From assembly GCF_006980705.1 (NCBI RefSeq), contig NZ_SBHO01000001.1:588452-652451 (forward strand): DNA of 64,000 bases. Reading direction: 5' to 3'. Below are positions 48,776 to 59,072 of this stretch, piece after piece. The position numbers were made by a program, and so were the translations under genes. The DNA is from Tepidiphilus olei. Lineage in GTDB: Bacteria > Pseudomonadota > Gammaproteobacteria > Burkholderiales > Rhodocyclaceae. The notes under the pieces were generated by a model, which saw only the letters and a program-made list of their open reading frames with translations, was not told the origin of the DNA and ran no database searches. Every line of letters starts with the position of its first letter. Within the stretch, counting starts at the first letter, position 1.

Positions 48776-50098
48776 TCACCGCCGGATCCAACGCAGTGGA
48801 TCCTGCGGTTCGCCATTATGCCTGATTTCGAAGTATAACCCCGAGCGTCCCATGTTACCGCTCGATCCCGTGGTGGCGATCGTCTCTCCGGCTTTTACCC
48901 GCTGTTGCGGTTCGTACAACATCGAGTCGACGTTGGCATAGACGGTGAGATAGCCACCCCCATGGTCGAGGATGATCAGATTACCATAACCGCGCATCCA
49001 ATCGGCGTGGGCGACCACCCCATCGGCCACGGCCCGCACGGGCTGCCCGGCATCGGTGGCGATGAACAGTCCTCGCCAGGTTCCACCTTCGGGGCGGGCC
49101 GCGCCGAATCGCCCCTGCACCCCACCTTCGGTCGGCCAGCCCAAGCGCCCGCGCAAGCCCGAGAGCGGTTGCCCCGCAGCAGACTCATCGGCGAGGACCC
49201 GGGCCGTGGTTTGAGCCGTACGCCCCCGCGTCCCCTCGGCGGCTGGTCCGCTTTCTGCGTCCCGCGCCATCGGTTTGGACGCAAGGCGCTCACTTGCCTG
49301 CCGAGCTTCCTCCTCACGCCGCAACCTTTCCCGGCGCTGGGCTTCCTCGCGCCGAGCGCGTTCCTGAGCTTCCAGCTGACGTACCAGGCGGGTGAGTGCG
49401 GCAGCATCCGCCTCGATCTCGCGCTTGCGATCCTTGGCCGCCTGAACCTGTTGCGCCAACGCCTCGCGCAACTGCCGCCGCTCCTGCGCCAGCACCTGCC
49501 AGCGCTCGGCCTCTCGGGCCGTTTCTTCCTGGATTCGTGCCAGACGCTCCCGACGGCGTTCGAGTTCTCTGCTCAGCACCACTGCACGGGATTGCTGCTC
49601 ACGCAAGGCGGCGATACGCCGGGCCCGGTCGGCGGCCAGGATCTGCAGGTAATGCACGCGCCGCCCCACTTCGGCGGGATCTTCGCTCGAAAGGAGCGGA
49701 TCGAGTGGGCGCTGCTGGCGGTAATACGCCCTTGCCCAGGCGGCCATTTCCTGTTGATGCTGCGCAATCGAGCGCTCCAGCTCCGCCAATGTCGCCTCGT
49801 TTTCGGCGATCCGCGCCGACAGGGTCGCCTCTTCGGTGCGCAAGCGCTCCAGTTTGCGCGCCGAGGCGTTGGCCGCACGCTCCGATTCTTTCAGCTTCGC
49901 TTCGATCTGCCGCCTTTTGTCCTCGGTCTGACGCACCTCACGATCGATACGCTGTATCTCCTGCTGCAGACTCTGGAGCTCGGAGCGTTTCTCCCCCAAC
50001 CCCTCATCCGCCCACGTCCCGACCGGATGCGCGAGCCAGCCGAAAGGGACGAACCACGCGAACCCGATCAGCCTTGCCGCAACCCTCCGGACGTTCAT
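48776..50098 (-). CDS. envC: EnvC-type murein hydrolase activator
   Basis: A 440-residue exported protein: signal sequence (1-29), a long coiled coil (about 35-290) rich in Arg/Glu/Gln, a low-complexity linker, and a C-terminal LytM domain (about 325-440). The LytM zinc residues are degenerate: no HxGxD (reads WRGLFIATD), the YGHL histidine is replaced in LTVYANVD, and the HxH is YFEIR. This is the EnvC pattern of an activator of amidases rather than a peptidase. It starts 26 bases after gpmA and is followed by a 170-base gap before ctpA in which I see no convincing feature. Confidence 0.92.
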   Translation of the reverse strand: MNVRRVAARLIGFAWFVPFGWLAHPVGTWADEGLGEKRSELQSLQQEIQRIDREVRQTEDKRRQIEAKLKESERAANASARKLERLRTEEATLSARIAENEATLAELERSIAQHQQEMAAWARAYYRQQRPLDPLLSSEDPAEVGRRVHYLQILAADRARRIAALREQQSRAVVLSRELERRRERLARIQEETAREAERWQVLAQERRQLREALAQQVQAAKDRKREIEADAAALTRLVRQLEAQERARREEAQRRERLRREEEARQASERLASKPMARDAESGPAAEGTRGRTAQTTARVLADESAAGQPLSGLRGRLGWPTEGGVQGRFGAARPEGGTWRGLFIATDAGQPVRAVADGVVAHADWMRGYGNLIILDHGGGYLTVYANVDSMLYEPQQRVKAGETIATTGSSGNMGRSGLYFEIRHNGEPQDPLRWIRR

Positions 50099-50123
50099 CG
50101 ACGCGTCGTCCGCCCGGAGCCCT

Positions 50124-50873
50124 TCACTTTTTCGCGCGCCCTTGCGCCGCCACGGCCGCCTGCTGCGCCTTGATCGTCTCCTCGTCGGCGAGGTAATAGC
50201 TCTTGAGCGGCCGACAGCTCTCGTCCAGCTCATAGACGAGGGGCTGAGCCGTGGGAATGTTGAGCCCGACGATGTCCCGGTCCGACACCTCGTCGAGATA
50301 CTTGATGAGCGCACGCAGACTGTTGCCATGCGCCGCGATGAGGATACGTTCCCCGGCGAGAATGCGCGGCACGATCACCGTCTGCCAGTAGGGCACGAAG
50401 CGCGCCACCGTATCCTTGAGGCATTCGGTGCGGGGAAACTCGGCCTTGGGCAGATCGCGGTAGCGCGGATCGTCGGCGGTAATGCGCGGATCACCCTCGG
50501 GCAACGGCGGCGGCGGAACATCGTAGGAGCGGCGCCACAGCAGCACCTGCTCGTCGCCGTATTTGGCCGCCGTCTCGGCCTTGTCCAGCCCCTGCAGCGC
50601 ACCGTAGTGACGCTCGTTGAGCCGCCAGGAATGCTCCACCGGCAACCATAGCTGATCGAGTTCTTCGAGCACGATGTTGAGCGTCTTGTTCGCCCGTTTC
50701 AGCACCGAGGTAAACGCCCGATCGAAGGCGAATCCCCGCTCGCGCAGCAGACGCCCGGCCGCGCGCGCCTCTTCGACGCCTTTCTCGGTGAGATCGACGT
50801 CGGTCCAGCCCGTGAAACGATTCTCCTTGTTCCACACGGACTCGCCATGACGCAACAGCACGATCTTGTACAT
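50124..50873 (-). CDS. gpmA: 2,3-bisphosphoglycerate-dependent phosphoglycerate mutase GpmA
   Basis: A 249-residue glycolytic mutase. The catalytic [18 protein letters not shown] carries His9, and the loop [14 protein letters not shown] and the second histidine of [16 protein letters not shown] are complete. Normal length for dPGM. ATG at 50873 has GAGG six bases upstream; an ATG two codons earlier is too close to it. It is divergent from the rhodanese gene across 130 bases, in which a minus-strand TAAAAT (50957-50952 region) is a weak -10 candidate. Confidence 0.96.
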   Translation of the reverse strand: MYKIVLLRHGESVWNKENRFTGWTDVDLTEKGVEEARAAGRLLRERGFAFDRAFTSVLKRANKTLNIVLEELDQLWLPVEHSWRLNERHYGALQGLDKAETAAKYGDEQVLLWRRSYDVPPPPLPEGDPRITADDPRYRDLPKAEFPRTECLKDTVARFVPYWQTVIVPRILAGERILIAAHGNSLRALIKYLDEVSDRDIVGLNIPTAQPLVYELDESCRPLKSYYLADEETIKAQQAAVAAQGRAKK

Positions 50874-51003
50874 GATCATCCTCTGATATGATTGGACACC
50901 TCGATCGACGCTCTGGCGACGGCAGATGCACATCACGATCGAGCCGAGCATTTTATCGCAGCCGTCGCCCGTGCGTCGTCCTATCCCGTCGTGAAAGGAG
51001 GCA

Positions 51004-51435
51004 ATGTTGCAGGAATTTCTCGTGCAAAACTGGCATTGGGCCTTGCTCGCGTTGGCAAGCGGCCTGTGGTGGCTCATCGAGACGATACGCAGTGCCACCG
51101 ACACCAGCCGCGTCACTCCCGCTCAGGCCGTCATCATGGTGAACCGTCAAGATGCCGTCCTGATCGACATCCGTCCCGAAGCCGATTATCGCAAAGGGCA
51201 TTTGCCCAATGCGATCTCGATCCCCGCCGATCGCATCCCTGAAGATCGCAAACTCGAAGCCTTGCGCTCACGCCACCTCATCCTTTATTGTGATAGCGGC
51301 CTGCGCTCGGCCACCGCCTGCAAGAAACTGCGCGCCGCCGGTTTTCCGCACGTCTATAATCTCGAAGGCGGCATCGCTGCCTGGCAGAAAGCCGGGCTGC
51401 CTCTAGAAAGCGAGACTCAAAGGAAGAAGAAATGA
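51004..51435 (+). CDS. Membrane-anchored rhodanese-like protein
   Basis: A 143-residue protein with one N-terminal membrane helix (about 11-27) and a rhodanese domain whose active-site loop is LYCDSGLRS (Cys96), intact for persulfide formation. The ATG follows AAAGGAGG. It overlaps grxC (ATGA), and the rhodanese-grxC-secB order is conserved in betaproteobacteria. The sulfur donor and acceptor are unknown. Confidence 0.9.
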   Translation: MLQEFLVQNWHWALLALASGLWWLIETIRSATDTSRVTPAQAVIMVNRQDAVLIDIRPEADYRKGHLPNAISIPADRIPEDRKLEALRSRHLILYCDSGLRSATACKKLRAAGFPHVYNLEGGIAAWQKAGLPLESETQRKKK

Positions 51436-51710
51436 GCGGGTCCCCCAGAGTACGCATGTATGCGAGCCAGGTCTGCCCCTACTGCGTCCGGGCCGAGCAG
51501 CTGCTGCGCCGTAAAGGGGTGAGCGAAATCGAAAAGATCCTGATCGACCGCGATCCCGAGCAACGCGACGAGATGATCCGCCTCACCGGTCGGCGCACCG
51601 TCCCGCAGATCTTCATCGGCGAGACGCACGTCGGCGGCTGCGACGATCTCTACGAACTCGAGCGCCAGGGCAAACTCGATGCCCTGCTGCAAGGCATTCC
51701 CTCCTCCTGA
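51432..51710 (+). CDS. grxC: Glutaredoxin 3 (GrxC)
   Basis: A 92-residue dithiol glutaredoxin: redox site CPYC (Cys15, Cys18), the RRTVPQIF cis-proline loop and GGCDDLYELE glutathione site. The start overlaps the rhodanese stop. GrxC was found beside secB in E. coli as well. Confidence 0.94.
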   Translation: MSGSPRVRMYASQVCPYCVRAEQLLRRKGVSEIEKILIDRDPEQRDEMIRLTGRRTVPQIFIGETHVGGCDDLYELERQGKLDALLQGIPSS

Positions 51711-51733
51711 TTTTTTCTTTTCGGATCCCAGCC

Positions 51734-52222
51734 ATGAGCGACACCAACGCAACGCAAACCTCCGACCAGCCCGTCTTCAGCGTCGAAAAACTCTACGTGC
51801 GCGACCTCTCGATCGAGGTTCCCAATGCGCCGCAATGTTTCCTCGAGCGCGAGACGCCCAACATCGACGTGCAACTGGCCACTGCCGCCACGCGCCTCGA
51901 CGAAGGATTCTTCGACGTCAGGCTCACCGTCACCGTCACCGCCAAGATCGGCCAGGACAAAACGCTCTTCCTCATCGAAGTGGCACAAGCCGGCATCTTC
52001 CAGATCCGCAACGTGCCGGAAGAAAACCTCGAACCGCTGCTCTTCGTCGCCTGCCCCAGCCTGCTCTATCCCTACGCACGCGAGGTCGTTACCTCCGCGT
52101 CGCTACGCGCCGGATTCCAACCGGTGATCCTTGCACCGGTCAATTTCGAAGCGCTCTACGCCCAACAGAAACAACAAGCCGAACTCGCTCGTGCAGGCGA
52201 AAGCCAAACGCCACTGCAGTGA
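51734..52222 (+). CDS. secB: Protein-export chaperone SecB
   Basis: A 162-residue tetrameric cytosolic chaperone that keeps preproteins unfolded for SecA. Conserved features are FSVEKLYVRDLSIEVPNAP, the central QAGIFQIRNVPEENL and ACPSLLYPYAREVVTSASLRAGFQPV. Full length. The start is 23 bases after grxC. Confidence 0.96.
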   Translation: MSDTNATQTSDQPVFSVEKLYVRDLSIEVPNAPQCFLERETPNIDVQLATAATRLDEGFFDVRLTVTVTAKIGQDKTLFLIEVAQAGIFQIRNVPEENLEPLLFVACPSLLYPYAREVVTSASLRAGFQPVILAPVNFEALYAQQKQQAELARAGESQTPLQ

Positions 52223-52229
52223 ATTCGGC

Positions 52230-52709
52230 ATGAACGCATCGATGCCCGGTCCCAGAAACCATTCTTTCCTCGACGAGCTCGTCCATTGGGGCTTGCTCGT
52301 CGCCCTGGCCTTATGGCTGCCCGTCGCGTTGGCCCAGGGTATCCCGTACCGGAGCGTCACCACCCACACCCCGGCCTACCTCGCCCCCGAGGAACCGGTG
52401 CCCGTGTTTTACTTATTGCCCGGAACCCCCGTCGAATTGATCCGAGACCAGGGCGAATGGGCCCAGATCCGAGACGCCGACGGGGGACTCTACTGGGTAC
52501 CCTCGGCCAATCTCGACCCTCGTCGTACCGTGATCGTCACCGTCGATCGGGCCGAAGTCCGCTCTGCGCCCGACCCTGAGGCGGCAATCGTCTTCGAAGT
52601 CGAGCGTAACGTCGTGCTCTCACTCTTAGCCACGCACGACGGCTGGGTCGAAGTCGCTCATGGCTCCCTGCGCGGATTCATCTCCCGCAGCGCCGTATGG
52701 GGGCCGTGA
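52230..52709 (+). CDS. Exported SH3-domain protein
   Basis: A 159-residue protein with an N-terminal signal or anchor (hydrophobic 20-34, ending ALA) and two tandem bacterial SH3-like repeats (about 39-93 and 95-157), seen from VPVFYLLPGTPVELI...WVPSANL and VRSAPD...HDGWVEVAHGS. Bacterial SH3 domains usually bind peptidoglycan. It lies seven bases after secB and overlaps gpsA (TGATG). Function is not established. An internal ATG at 52242 is an alternative start. Confidence 0.85.
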   Translation: MNASMPGPRNHSFLDELVHWGLLVALALWLPVALAQGIPYRSVTTHTPAYLAPEEPVPVFYLLPGTPVELIRDQGEWAQIRDADGGLYWVPSANLDPRRTVIVTVDRAEVRSAPDPEAAIVFEVERNVVLSLLATHDGWVEVAHGSLRGFISRSAVWGP

Positions 52710-53710
52710 TGCGCTTGGCCGTACTCGGCGCCGGCGCCTGGGGCACGGCACTCGCCGTCGCCATGGCGCAACGTCACCACGTCCGCCTGTGGTGCCGCGA
52801 TCCCGTCCAGGCTGAGCTGATGGCGCGCGAACGCCACAATCACCGTTATCTGCCCGATGTGACGCTCCCTGAAGAAGTGCGCGTCACGGCAAATTTTTCC
52901 GAGGCACTCGCAGGGGCGGATCTCGCTCTGATCGTCACGCCGCTCGCGGGGCTCGGGGCCACCGTGGCAGCGCTCGCCCGCGAGCGCCCGAATCTGCCCT
53001 TTCTCTGGGCCTGCAAGGGCATCGACCCCGAGCGCCTGGCACTGCCGCACCGCATCGTCGCCGAATCTTGGCCCGCGAGCCTGCCTCCGCCACGGGCGGG
53101 CGTGCTCACTGGCCCCAGTTTCGCCCTGGAAGTGGCGCGCAACTTGCCCACCGCCATGGTGCTTGCCGCCGCCGACGCCCACTGGGCCAAACATTGGGTC
53201 GAACAGCTGCACCAGCCGCGCTTGCGCCTCTACGCCCACGACGACGTGGTCGGGGCCGAGGTGGGCGGAGCGCTCAAAAACGTCATCGCCATCGCCGCGG
53301 GCGTAGCCGATGGTCTGGGCTGCGGGCTCAATGCCCGTGCCGCCTTGATTACACGCGGCTTGGCCGAGATTACCCGCCTCGCCCGCGCGCTCGGCGGACG
53401 TGACGAAACCTTGATGGGTCTGGCGGGCATGGGCGATCTGATCCTCACCACCACCGGGCAGCTCTCGCGCAATCGCCGCGTCGGGCTCATGCTCGCCACC
53501 GGCAAACCGCTAGCGGAAATCCTCGCCGAACTGGGGCACGTCGCCGAAGGCGTGCCCACCACCCGCGCCGCAGTAGCGCTCGCCCACCGCCACGGTATCG
53601 AACTGCCCATCGCCGAGGCCGTCCATCGTCTGCTCTTCGAACCGGAGATCAGCGCCGAGGATGTCCTCGAGACCTTGCTCGCGCGCGATCCGAAGTTCGA
53701 GCGCGTTTGA
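52709..53710 (+). CDS. gpsA: Glycerol-3-phosphate dehydrogenase (NAD(P)+) GpsA
   Basis: A 333-residue enzyme making sn-glycerol-3-phosphate from dihydroxyacetone phosphate for phospholipids. Rossmann loop LGAGAWGTALA, ACKGID, the catalytic lysine in GGALKNVIAIAAGV, and GMGDLILTTTGQLSRNR. ATG at 52709 overlaps the SH3 gene stop; an ATG four codons upstream is less likely. The gene is convergent with trmL across six bases. Confidence 0.96.
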   Translation: MRLAVLGAGAWGTALAVAMAQRHHVRLWCRDPVQAELMARERHNHRYLPDVTLPEEVRVTANFSEALAGADLALIVTPLAGLGATVAALARERPNLPFLWACKGIDPERLALPHRIVAESWPASLPPPRAGVLTGPSFALEVARNLPTAMVLAAADAHWAKHWVEQLHQPRLRLYAHDDVVGAEVGGALKNVIAIAAGVADGLGCGLNARAALITRGLAEITRLARALGGRDETLMGLAGMGDLILTTTGQLSRNRRVGLMLATGKPLAEILAELGHVAEGVPTTRAAVALAHRHGIELPIAEAVHRLLFEPEISAEDVLETLLARDPKFERV

Positions 53711-53716
53711 CCCTCC

Positions 53717-54190
53717 TCACCCTCCGCCCGAAAATCCCTGCTGCCGCCAGGCCTCGTAGACGACGAGCGCGACGGCGTTCGACAGATTGAGACTGCGGTT
53801 GCCCGGCAACATGGGAATGCGCAGGCGCGCCTCCTCGGCGAATTCCGCCGCCACCTCGTCGGGCACGCCACGCGTCTCGGAACCGAAGACGAAGACGTCC
53901 CCTGGCGCGAACGCCACGTCCGCATAGCACCGTGCGCCTTTGGTCGTCAGCAGGAAACGGCGACGCGCGCCCAACCAAGCGCGGCACGCCGCCCAATCCT
54001 CGTGCACCACCACCCGCGCGAGGTCGTGATAATCGAGCCCCGCCCGTCGCAGCCCCTTGTCTTCGAGCACGAAGCCCAGCGGCCGCACCAGATGCAGTCG
54101 CGCCCCCGTATTTGCGGCAAGCCGGATCACGTTGCCGGTATTGGGCGCGATCTCCGGCCGGAAAAGAACGATCTCGAACATGTTCGTCAT
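53717..54190 (-). CDS. trmL: tRNA (cytidine/uridine-2'-O-)-methyltransferase TrmL
   Basis: A 157-residue minimal SPOUT methyltransferase that modifies the wobble ribose of tRNA-Leu. The knot motifs FRPEIAPNTGNVIRLAANTG, FGSETRGVPDE and RIPMLPGNRSLNLSNAVALVVYEAWRQ are all intact. ATG at 54190 overlaps the comF stop (ATGA), so translation is coupled; ATG at 54181 would remove three residues. Confidence 0.94.
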   Translation of the reverse strand: MTNMFEIVLFRPEIAPNTGNVIRLAANTGARLHLVRPLGFVLEDKGLRRAGLDYHDLARVVVHEDWAACRAWLGARRRFLLTTKGARCYADVAFAPGDVFVFGSETRGVPDEVAAEFAEEARLRIPMLPGNRSLNLSNAVALVVYEAWRQQGFSGGG

Positions 54191-54915
54191 CGACTCCGAC
54201 GGGCCGGCGAAAGCGCCCGTGCCAGCACGATTCCCTGGACCACAGCCGCGCCGCATTCCCGCAAGACCGCGGCCAGAGCGTTCAGCGTCGCCCCCGTGGT
54301 GAGCACGTCATCGACCACGCCCACCCGTCTGCCGGCGATCCCCTGCACCCGATCCACGGCAAAGGCACTGCGCAAGTTCTCGCGCCTCGCCGCGGCGTGC
54401 AGACGGGCCTGATGCAGCGTCTCGCGCCGGCGCTGCACCGTTTCGAGCAGAACCGGCACGTGCCATGCGGCACCCAGATCGCGGGCGAGCACCGCGGCCT
54501 GATTGAAACCGCGCGAGCGCAGCCGCTGACGTGCGAGCGGCACGGGCACGAGGACGTCGACCGCCAGCGGAGAGGACCGCTCCTGCGCCAAGGCCCGCGC
54601 CAGGGCGCGCCCCAGGCGCAGATCTCCGCCATACTTGAAGCGCTGGATCAGGGCATCGAGCGGCGGCTCGTACCAGAACCCCGCCCGCACGGCGTCAAAG
54701 GATGGCGGATCCAGCGCACATTCGGCGCAGATTCCTTCACGCTCGTCCTCCCTCAGACGATCGCCGCAGCGCCCGCAGGCCGCCTCCTGCGTCCAGGGAT
54801 CGAATTCGGCTCGGCAGGATGCGCACACGCCCCGCACCGTCGTCCCCAGACCGCACACACCGCAGTGCGACGGCAGGAAAAAATCGACGAGCAGCGTAAA
54901 ATCCGGCAGATTCAT
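54187..54915 (-). CDS. comF: ComF-family phosphoribosyltransferase-like protein
   Basis: A 242-residue protein with N-terminal zinc-ribbon cysteines (CGVCG, CASC, CGRC, CAEC) and a C-terminal PRTase domain with the PRPP loop VVDDVLTTGAT. ComF/GntX proteins are linked to DNA uptake or use of DNA as a nutrient. The ATG has an excellent GGGGAGGAA. Its start is only 16 bases from the start of the divergent methyltransferase. Confidence 0.9.
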   Translation of the reverse strand: MNLPDFTLLVDFFLPSHCGVCGLGTTVRGVCASCRAEFDPWTQEAACGRCGDRLREDEREGICAECALDPPSFDAVRAGFWYEPPLDALIQRFKYGGDLRLGRALARALAQERSSPLAVDVLVPVPLARQRLRSRGFNQAAVLARDLGAAWHVPVLLETVQRRRETLHQARLHAAARRENLRSAFAVDRVQGIAGRRVGVVDDVLTTGATLNALAAVLRECGAAVVQGIVLARALSPARRSR

Positions 54916-54931
54916 TTCCTCCCCCTGCACC

Positions 54932-55804
54932 ATGCCCGATACCTCGACCCCGCTGGGCCCCGACCTCGATTCCGCCCTGATTCGCCGCCGCGCCGAGCGC
55001 ACCGCCCCGGCTTACCCTGCACACCGTTTTCTGGCCGAAGAAACGGCCCAGCGCCTGCTCGAGCGGCTCGACTACCTGCGCATCACTCCGCGGCGCGTGC
55101 TCGATCTCGGCGGCGGAAACGATTTGCCGGCGCTGCGTGCACGCTATCCCCAGGCCGAGGCGATCGCCGTCGACTTCGCCCCGGCGCGGCTCGCGCACCT
55201 TGCTCCCCGCCCCTCCTGGCTCAGCCGGCTGGTGCGGCACGAACCGACCAAGGGCATCGTGGCCGATGCGCACGCGCTGCCGCTCGCCACCGGCAGCGTC
55301 GATTTCCTCTGGTCGAACCTGCTGTTACACTGGCTCGCCGAACCGCTCACTGCGCTCGCGGAGTGGCAGCGCGTGCTCGCCGTGGGCGGCACCGTGTTCT
55401 TCGCCACCGTCGGCCCCGACACGCTGCGCGAACTGCGCGAGGTGCTCGGTCCCACCGCGGTGCATCCTTTCCTCGACATGCACGACGTGGGCGATCTGCT
55501 CATGGCCGCGGGTTTCACCGATCCGGTGATGGACATGCAGATGCTCACCCTGCGCTACCGTGACCCGGCGCGCCTGTGGCTGGATCTGCGTGCGGGCGGC
55601 GCGACGAACGCGCGCCGCGACCGCCGCCGCACCCTCACCGGCAAGATGCGATGGCAGCGGGCGCTCGCGGCGCTGGAAGCGCGGCGCGAGGCCGACGGCA
55701 CGATTCCCATCACCGTCGAACTCGTCTTTGGGCACGCCTGGAAAACCGCGCCCAAGACGCTGCCCGACGGGCGCGCGGTGATTCGCGTACACCGCCGCCC
55801 TTGA
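54932..55804 (+). CDS. bioC: BioC-like SAM-dependent methyltransferase
   Basis: A 290-residue class I methyltransferase: motif I VLDLGGGNDLPAL (GGG replaces the more usual GCG), ADAHALPLATGSVDFLWSNLLLHW, and the C-terminal GATNARRDRRRTLTGK and PITVELVFGHAWK shared by BioC and mitochondrial NDUFAF5. BioC methylates malonyl-ACP to start biotin synthesis; the gene is beside comF in many betaproteobacteria but no other bio gene is here. No ribosome binding site precedes the ATG: the upstream bases are the complement of the comF site. Confidence 0.7.
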   Translation: MPDTSTPLGPDLDSALIRRRAERTAPAYPAHRFLAEETAQRLLERLDYLRITPRRVLDLGGGNDLPALRARYPQAEAIAVDFAPARLAHLAPRPSWLSRLVRHEPTKGIVADAHALPLATGSVDFLWSNLLLHWLAEPLTALAEWQRVLAVGGTVFFATVGPDTLRELREVLGPTAVHPFLDMHDVGDLLMAAGFTDPVMDMQMLTLRYRDPARLWLDLRAGGATNARRDRRRTLTGKMRWQRALAALEARREADGTIPITVELVFGHAWKTAPKTLPDGRAVIRVHRRP

Positions 55805-55812
55805 GCACCGAC

Positions 55813-56996
<1,184 letters not shown>

Positions 56997-57003
56997 ATCC
57001 AAA

Positions 57004-57627
57004 TTAGATATGTGCTCCGTCCGGCTCGAGCAAAATACCCGTGAGCCAGCCTCCTACTACGGTTTCCACCTCTTCCACGCCCTGCTTGCGAAGCGCCGAA
57101 AAGAGCTGCACCGTGACCTGGCCCGACCATGGCGCCAAGGCACGGCGCACTTGGGCGAGCGTTGCCGTTCTTGCCCCGTGCGAGAGCTTGTCCGCTTTGG
57201 TGAGGAGGACATGCACCGGTTTGCCGCTGGGCAAGAACCAGTCGAGCAATTGCCGATCGAGGGCCGTGAGCGGATGGCGCACGTCCATGATGTGGATCAG
57301 GCCCACGAGCGCCTCGCGCTCGTGCAGGTAACGTTCGATCAAATCCGCCCAGCCGCGACGCACCGCCTCGGGTACTTTGGCGAATCCGAATCCTGGCAAA
57401 TCCACCAGGTAGAGGCCGGCAGGAGTGCGAAAAAGGTTGAGTAACTGAGTGCGCCCAGGCGTTTTCGAAACGTAGGCCAGTCGCGTATGCCCGACCAAGG
57501 CATTGATCGCACTGGATTTTCCGGCATTGGAGCGACCAACGAAGGCGATCTCCGGCCCTTTGGCTACCGGCAACCCTGCAGGCTTGGCGATCGAGGTGAC
57601 GAACTCGGCATGGCGAAAAAGGGGCAT
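57004..57627 (-). CDS. engB: Ribosome biogenesis GTP-binding protein EngB (YihA/YsxC)
   Basis: A 207-residue essential GTPase: G1 GRSNAGKSSAIN, the switch PGRTQLLN, G3 DLPGFGFA, G4 TKADKL and the SALRKQG G5 region. It assists large-subunit assembly. ATG at 57627 gives the normal family length; no Shine-Dalgarno is seen. It is divergent from the cytochrome c4 gene, as in many betaproteobacteria. Confidence 0.95.
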   Translation of the reverse strand: MPLFRHAEFVTSIAKPAGLPVAKGPEIAFVGRSNAGKSSAINALVGHTRLAYVSKTPGRTQLLNLFRTPAGLYLVDLPGFGFAKVPEAVRRGWADLIERYLHEREALVGLIHIMDVRHPLTALDRQLLDWFLPSGKPVHVLLTKADKLSHGARTATLAQVRRALAPWSGQVTVQLFSALRKQGVEEVETVVGGWLTGILLEPDGAHI

Positions 57628-57670
57628 GGAAAGAGAGGCAGGCAAGCCTGCGCAAAATGGAGAGATGCGA

Positions 57671-57676
57671 TAGAAT
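57671..57676 (+). promoter_or_regulatory. Candidate -10 for the cytochrome c4 gene
   Basis: TAGAAT lies 43 bases before the start codon in the 91-base divergent gap with engB. The hexamer at the -35 distance (CTGCGC) is poor, so this is a weak call. Confidence 0.25.
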
Positions 57677-57718
57677 AGCAAAATTTCCGAATTCCCATCC
57701 ATCGTGCCGAGGATCCCT

Positions 57719-58345
57719 ATGCTCAAGCGTTCCATCGTGCTCACCGCGCTCGCAGCCTCCAGCCTACTCCATGCCGCCGAACCCGTGGCTCCGGAACAGG
57801 TGCAGGAAATCGTCACCACCTTGTGCGCTTCCTGCCACGGACCAGACGGCAATACGCCGCTGATGCCGGAATATCCCAAACTCGCGGGCCAACATCCCGA
57901 GTATCTCTACAAGCAGCTCCTCGATTTCAAAGCGTGGGACGACAAACCCCCTGCTCGGGAAAACGCCACGATGAACGCGATGGTCATGGCATATTCCAAA
58001 GAAGAAATGCTGGGTCTGTCCCAGTATTTCGCCCAGCAAACCCTGCAACCCGCCGAACCCAAGGCGCAGGAAACGCTCGCCCTCGGTCAGCGAATCTGGC
58101 ACCATGGCCTTCCCGACAAGGCCGTGCCCGCCTGTTCGGGTTGCCACGGTAACAATGGAGCCGGCATCCCCAGCCTCTACCCCAGGCTCTCCGGTCAAAC
58201 CCCTGATTACGTCGTCTTGCAGCTCAAAGCCTTCCGCGAACAGCAACGCGCCAACGATCCCGAGCAAATGATGCGCCAGATCGCCAACAAGCTCACCGAT
58301 ACCGAGATCGAGGCGCTGGCCGACTACGCCGCGAGCCTGCGCTGA
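57719..58345 (+). CDS. Di-haem cytochrome c4
   Basis: A 208-residue periplasmic cytochrome. Signal peptide 1-20 (ending HAA), then two class I cytochrome c domains with haem motifs CASCH (Cys36-His40) and CSGCH (Cys139-His143), joined by a linker. Cytochrome c4 carries electrons between the bc1 complex and terminal oxidases. The ATG follows GAGGAT. In many relatives resB and ccsB cytochrome maturation genes follow; here rpiA follows, overlapping by one base (TGATG). Confidence 0.93.
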   Translation: MLKRSIVLTALAASSLLHAAEPVAPEQVQEIVTTLCASCHGPDGNTPLMPEYPKLAGQHPEYLYKQLLDFKAWDDKPPARENATMNAMVMAYSKEEMLGLSQYFAQQTLQPAEPKAQETLALGQRIWHHGLPDKAVPACSGCHGNNGAGIPSLYPRLSGQTPDYVVLQLKAFREQQRANDPEQMMRQIANKLTDTEIEALADYAASLR

Positions 58346-59031
58346 TGCCAATGACGCACGCCGACGAATTGAAGCGCCTGGCCGGTGAGGCCGCCGCGGC
58401 CGAGGTCCCCGAAGGAATCTTCCTCGGGGTTGGTACCGGCTCTACCGTCAATTGCTTCATCGATGCCCTCGTGCGCAGCGGCAAACGCATACGCGGGGCC
58501 GTCTCCAGCTCGGAGGCCACCACCGAGCGGCTGCGCCGCTACGGCATTCCCGTGCTCGATGCCACCGAGCTCGATACGGTGCCGCTCTACGTCGACGGCG
58601 CCGACGAGATCGACCCCTCGTTTGCCATGATCAAGGGCGGCGGCGGCGCACTCACCCGCGAGAAGATCGTCGCCGCCATGGCCGAGCGATTCGTGTGCAT
58701 CTGCGACGAACGCAAGCTCGTCGAGCGGCTGGGCCGCTTTCCCCTGCCCATCGAAGTCATTCCCATGGCCGAACGGCTCGTCGCACGCCGACTGCGCGAA
58801 CTAGGGGGAGAACCGCGCCGACGCGTCGGCTTCGTCACCGACAACGGAAATGCCATCCTCGACGTGCACGGCCTCGTCATCGACGACCCGGATGCGCTCG
58901 AGACGGCGCTCAACGACATCCCCGGCGTCGTCACCAACGGCATTTTTGCCCACCGGCGTGCCGACGTTCTGCTGCTCGCCACCGGCGAGGGCGTACAACG
59001 CCGTGAACGCGCCAACGTCACGAAACGGTAA
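58345..59031 (+). CDS. rpiA: Ribose-5-phosphate isomerase A
   Basis: A 228-residue isomerase of the non-oxidative pentose phosphate pathway: phosphate loop [21 protein letters not shown], catalytic region DGADEID and [14 protein letters not shown]. The start shares a base with the cytochrome c4 stop, suggesting cotranscription without evident functional reason. Confidence 0.96.
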   Translation: MPMTHADELKRLAGEAAAAEVPEGIFLGVGTGSTVNCFIDALVRSGKRIRGAVSSSEATTERLRRYGIPVLDATELDTVPLYVDGADEIDPSFAMIKGGGGALTREKIVAAMAERFVCICDERKLVERLGRFPLPIEVIPMAERLVARRLRELGGEPRRRVGFVTDNGNAILDVHGLVIDDPDALETALNDIPGVVTNGIFAHRRADVLLLATGEGVQRRERANVTKR

Positions 59032-59072
59032 CGTTCTCCCTTGATAATGACGATCACCACCGCAGGGATGCC

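Noticed and set aside
51709..51725. T-rich tract after grxC as a terminator
   Set aside because: No stable stem precedes the T-run; it is probably just the grxC-secB spacer.
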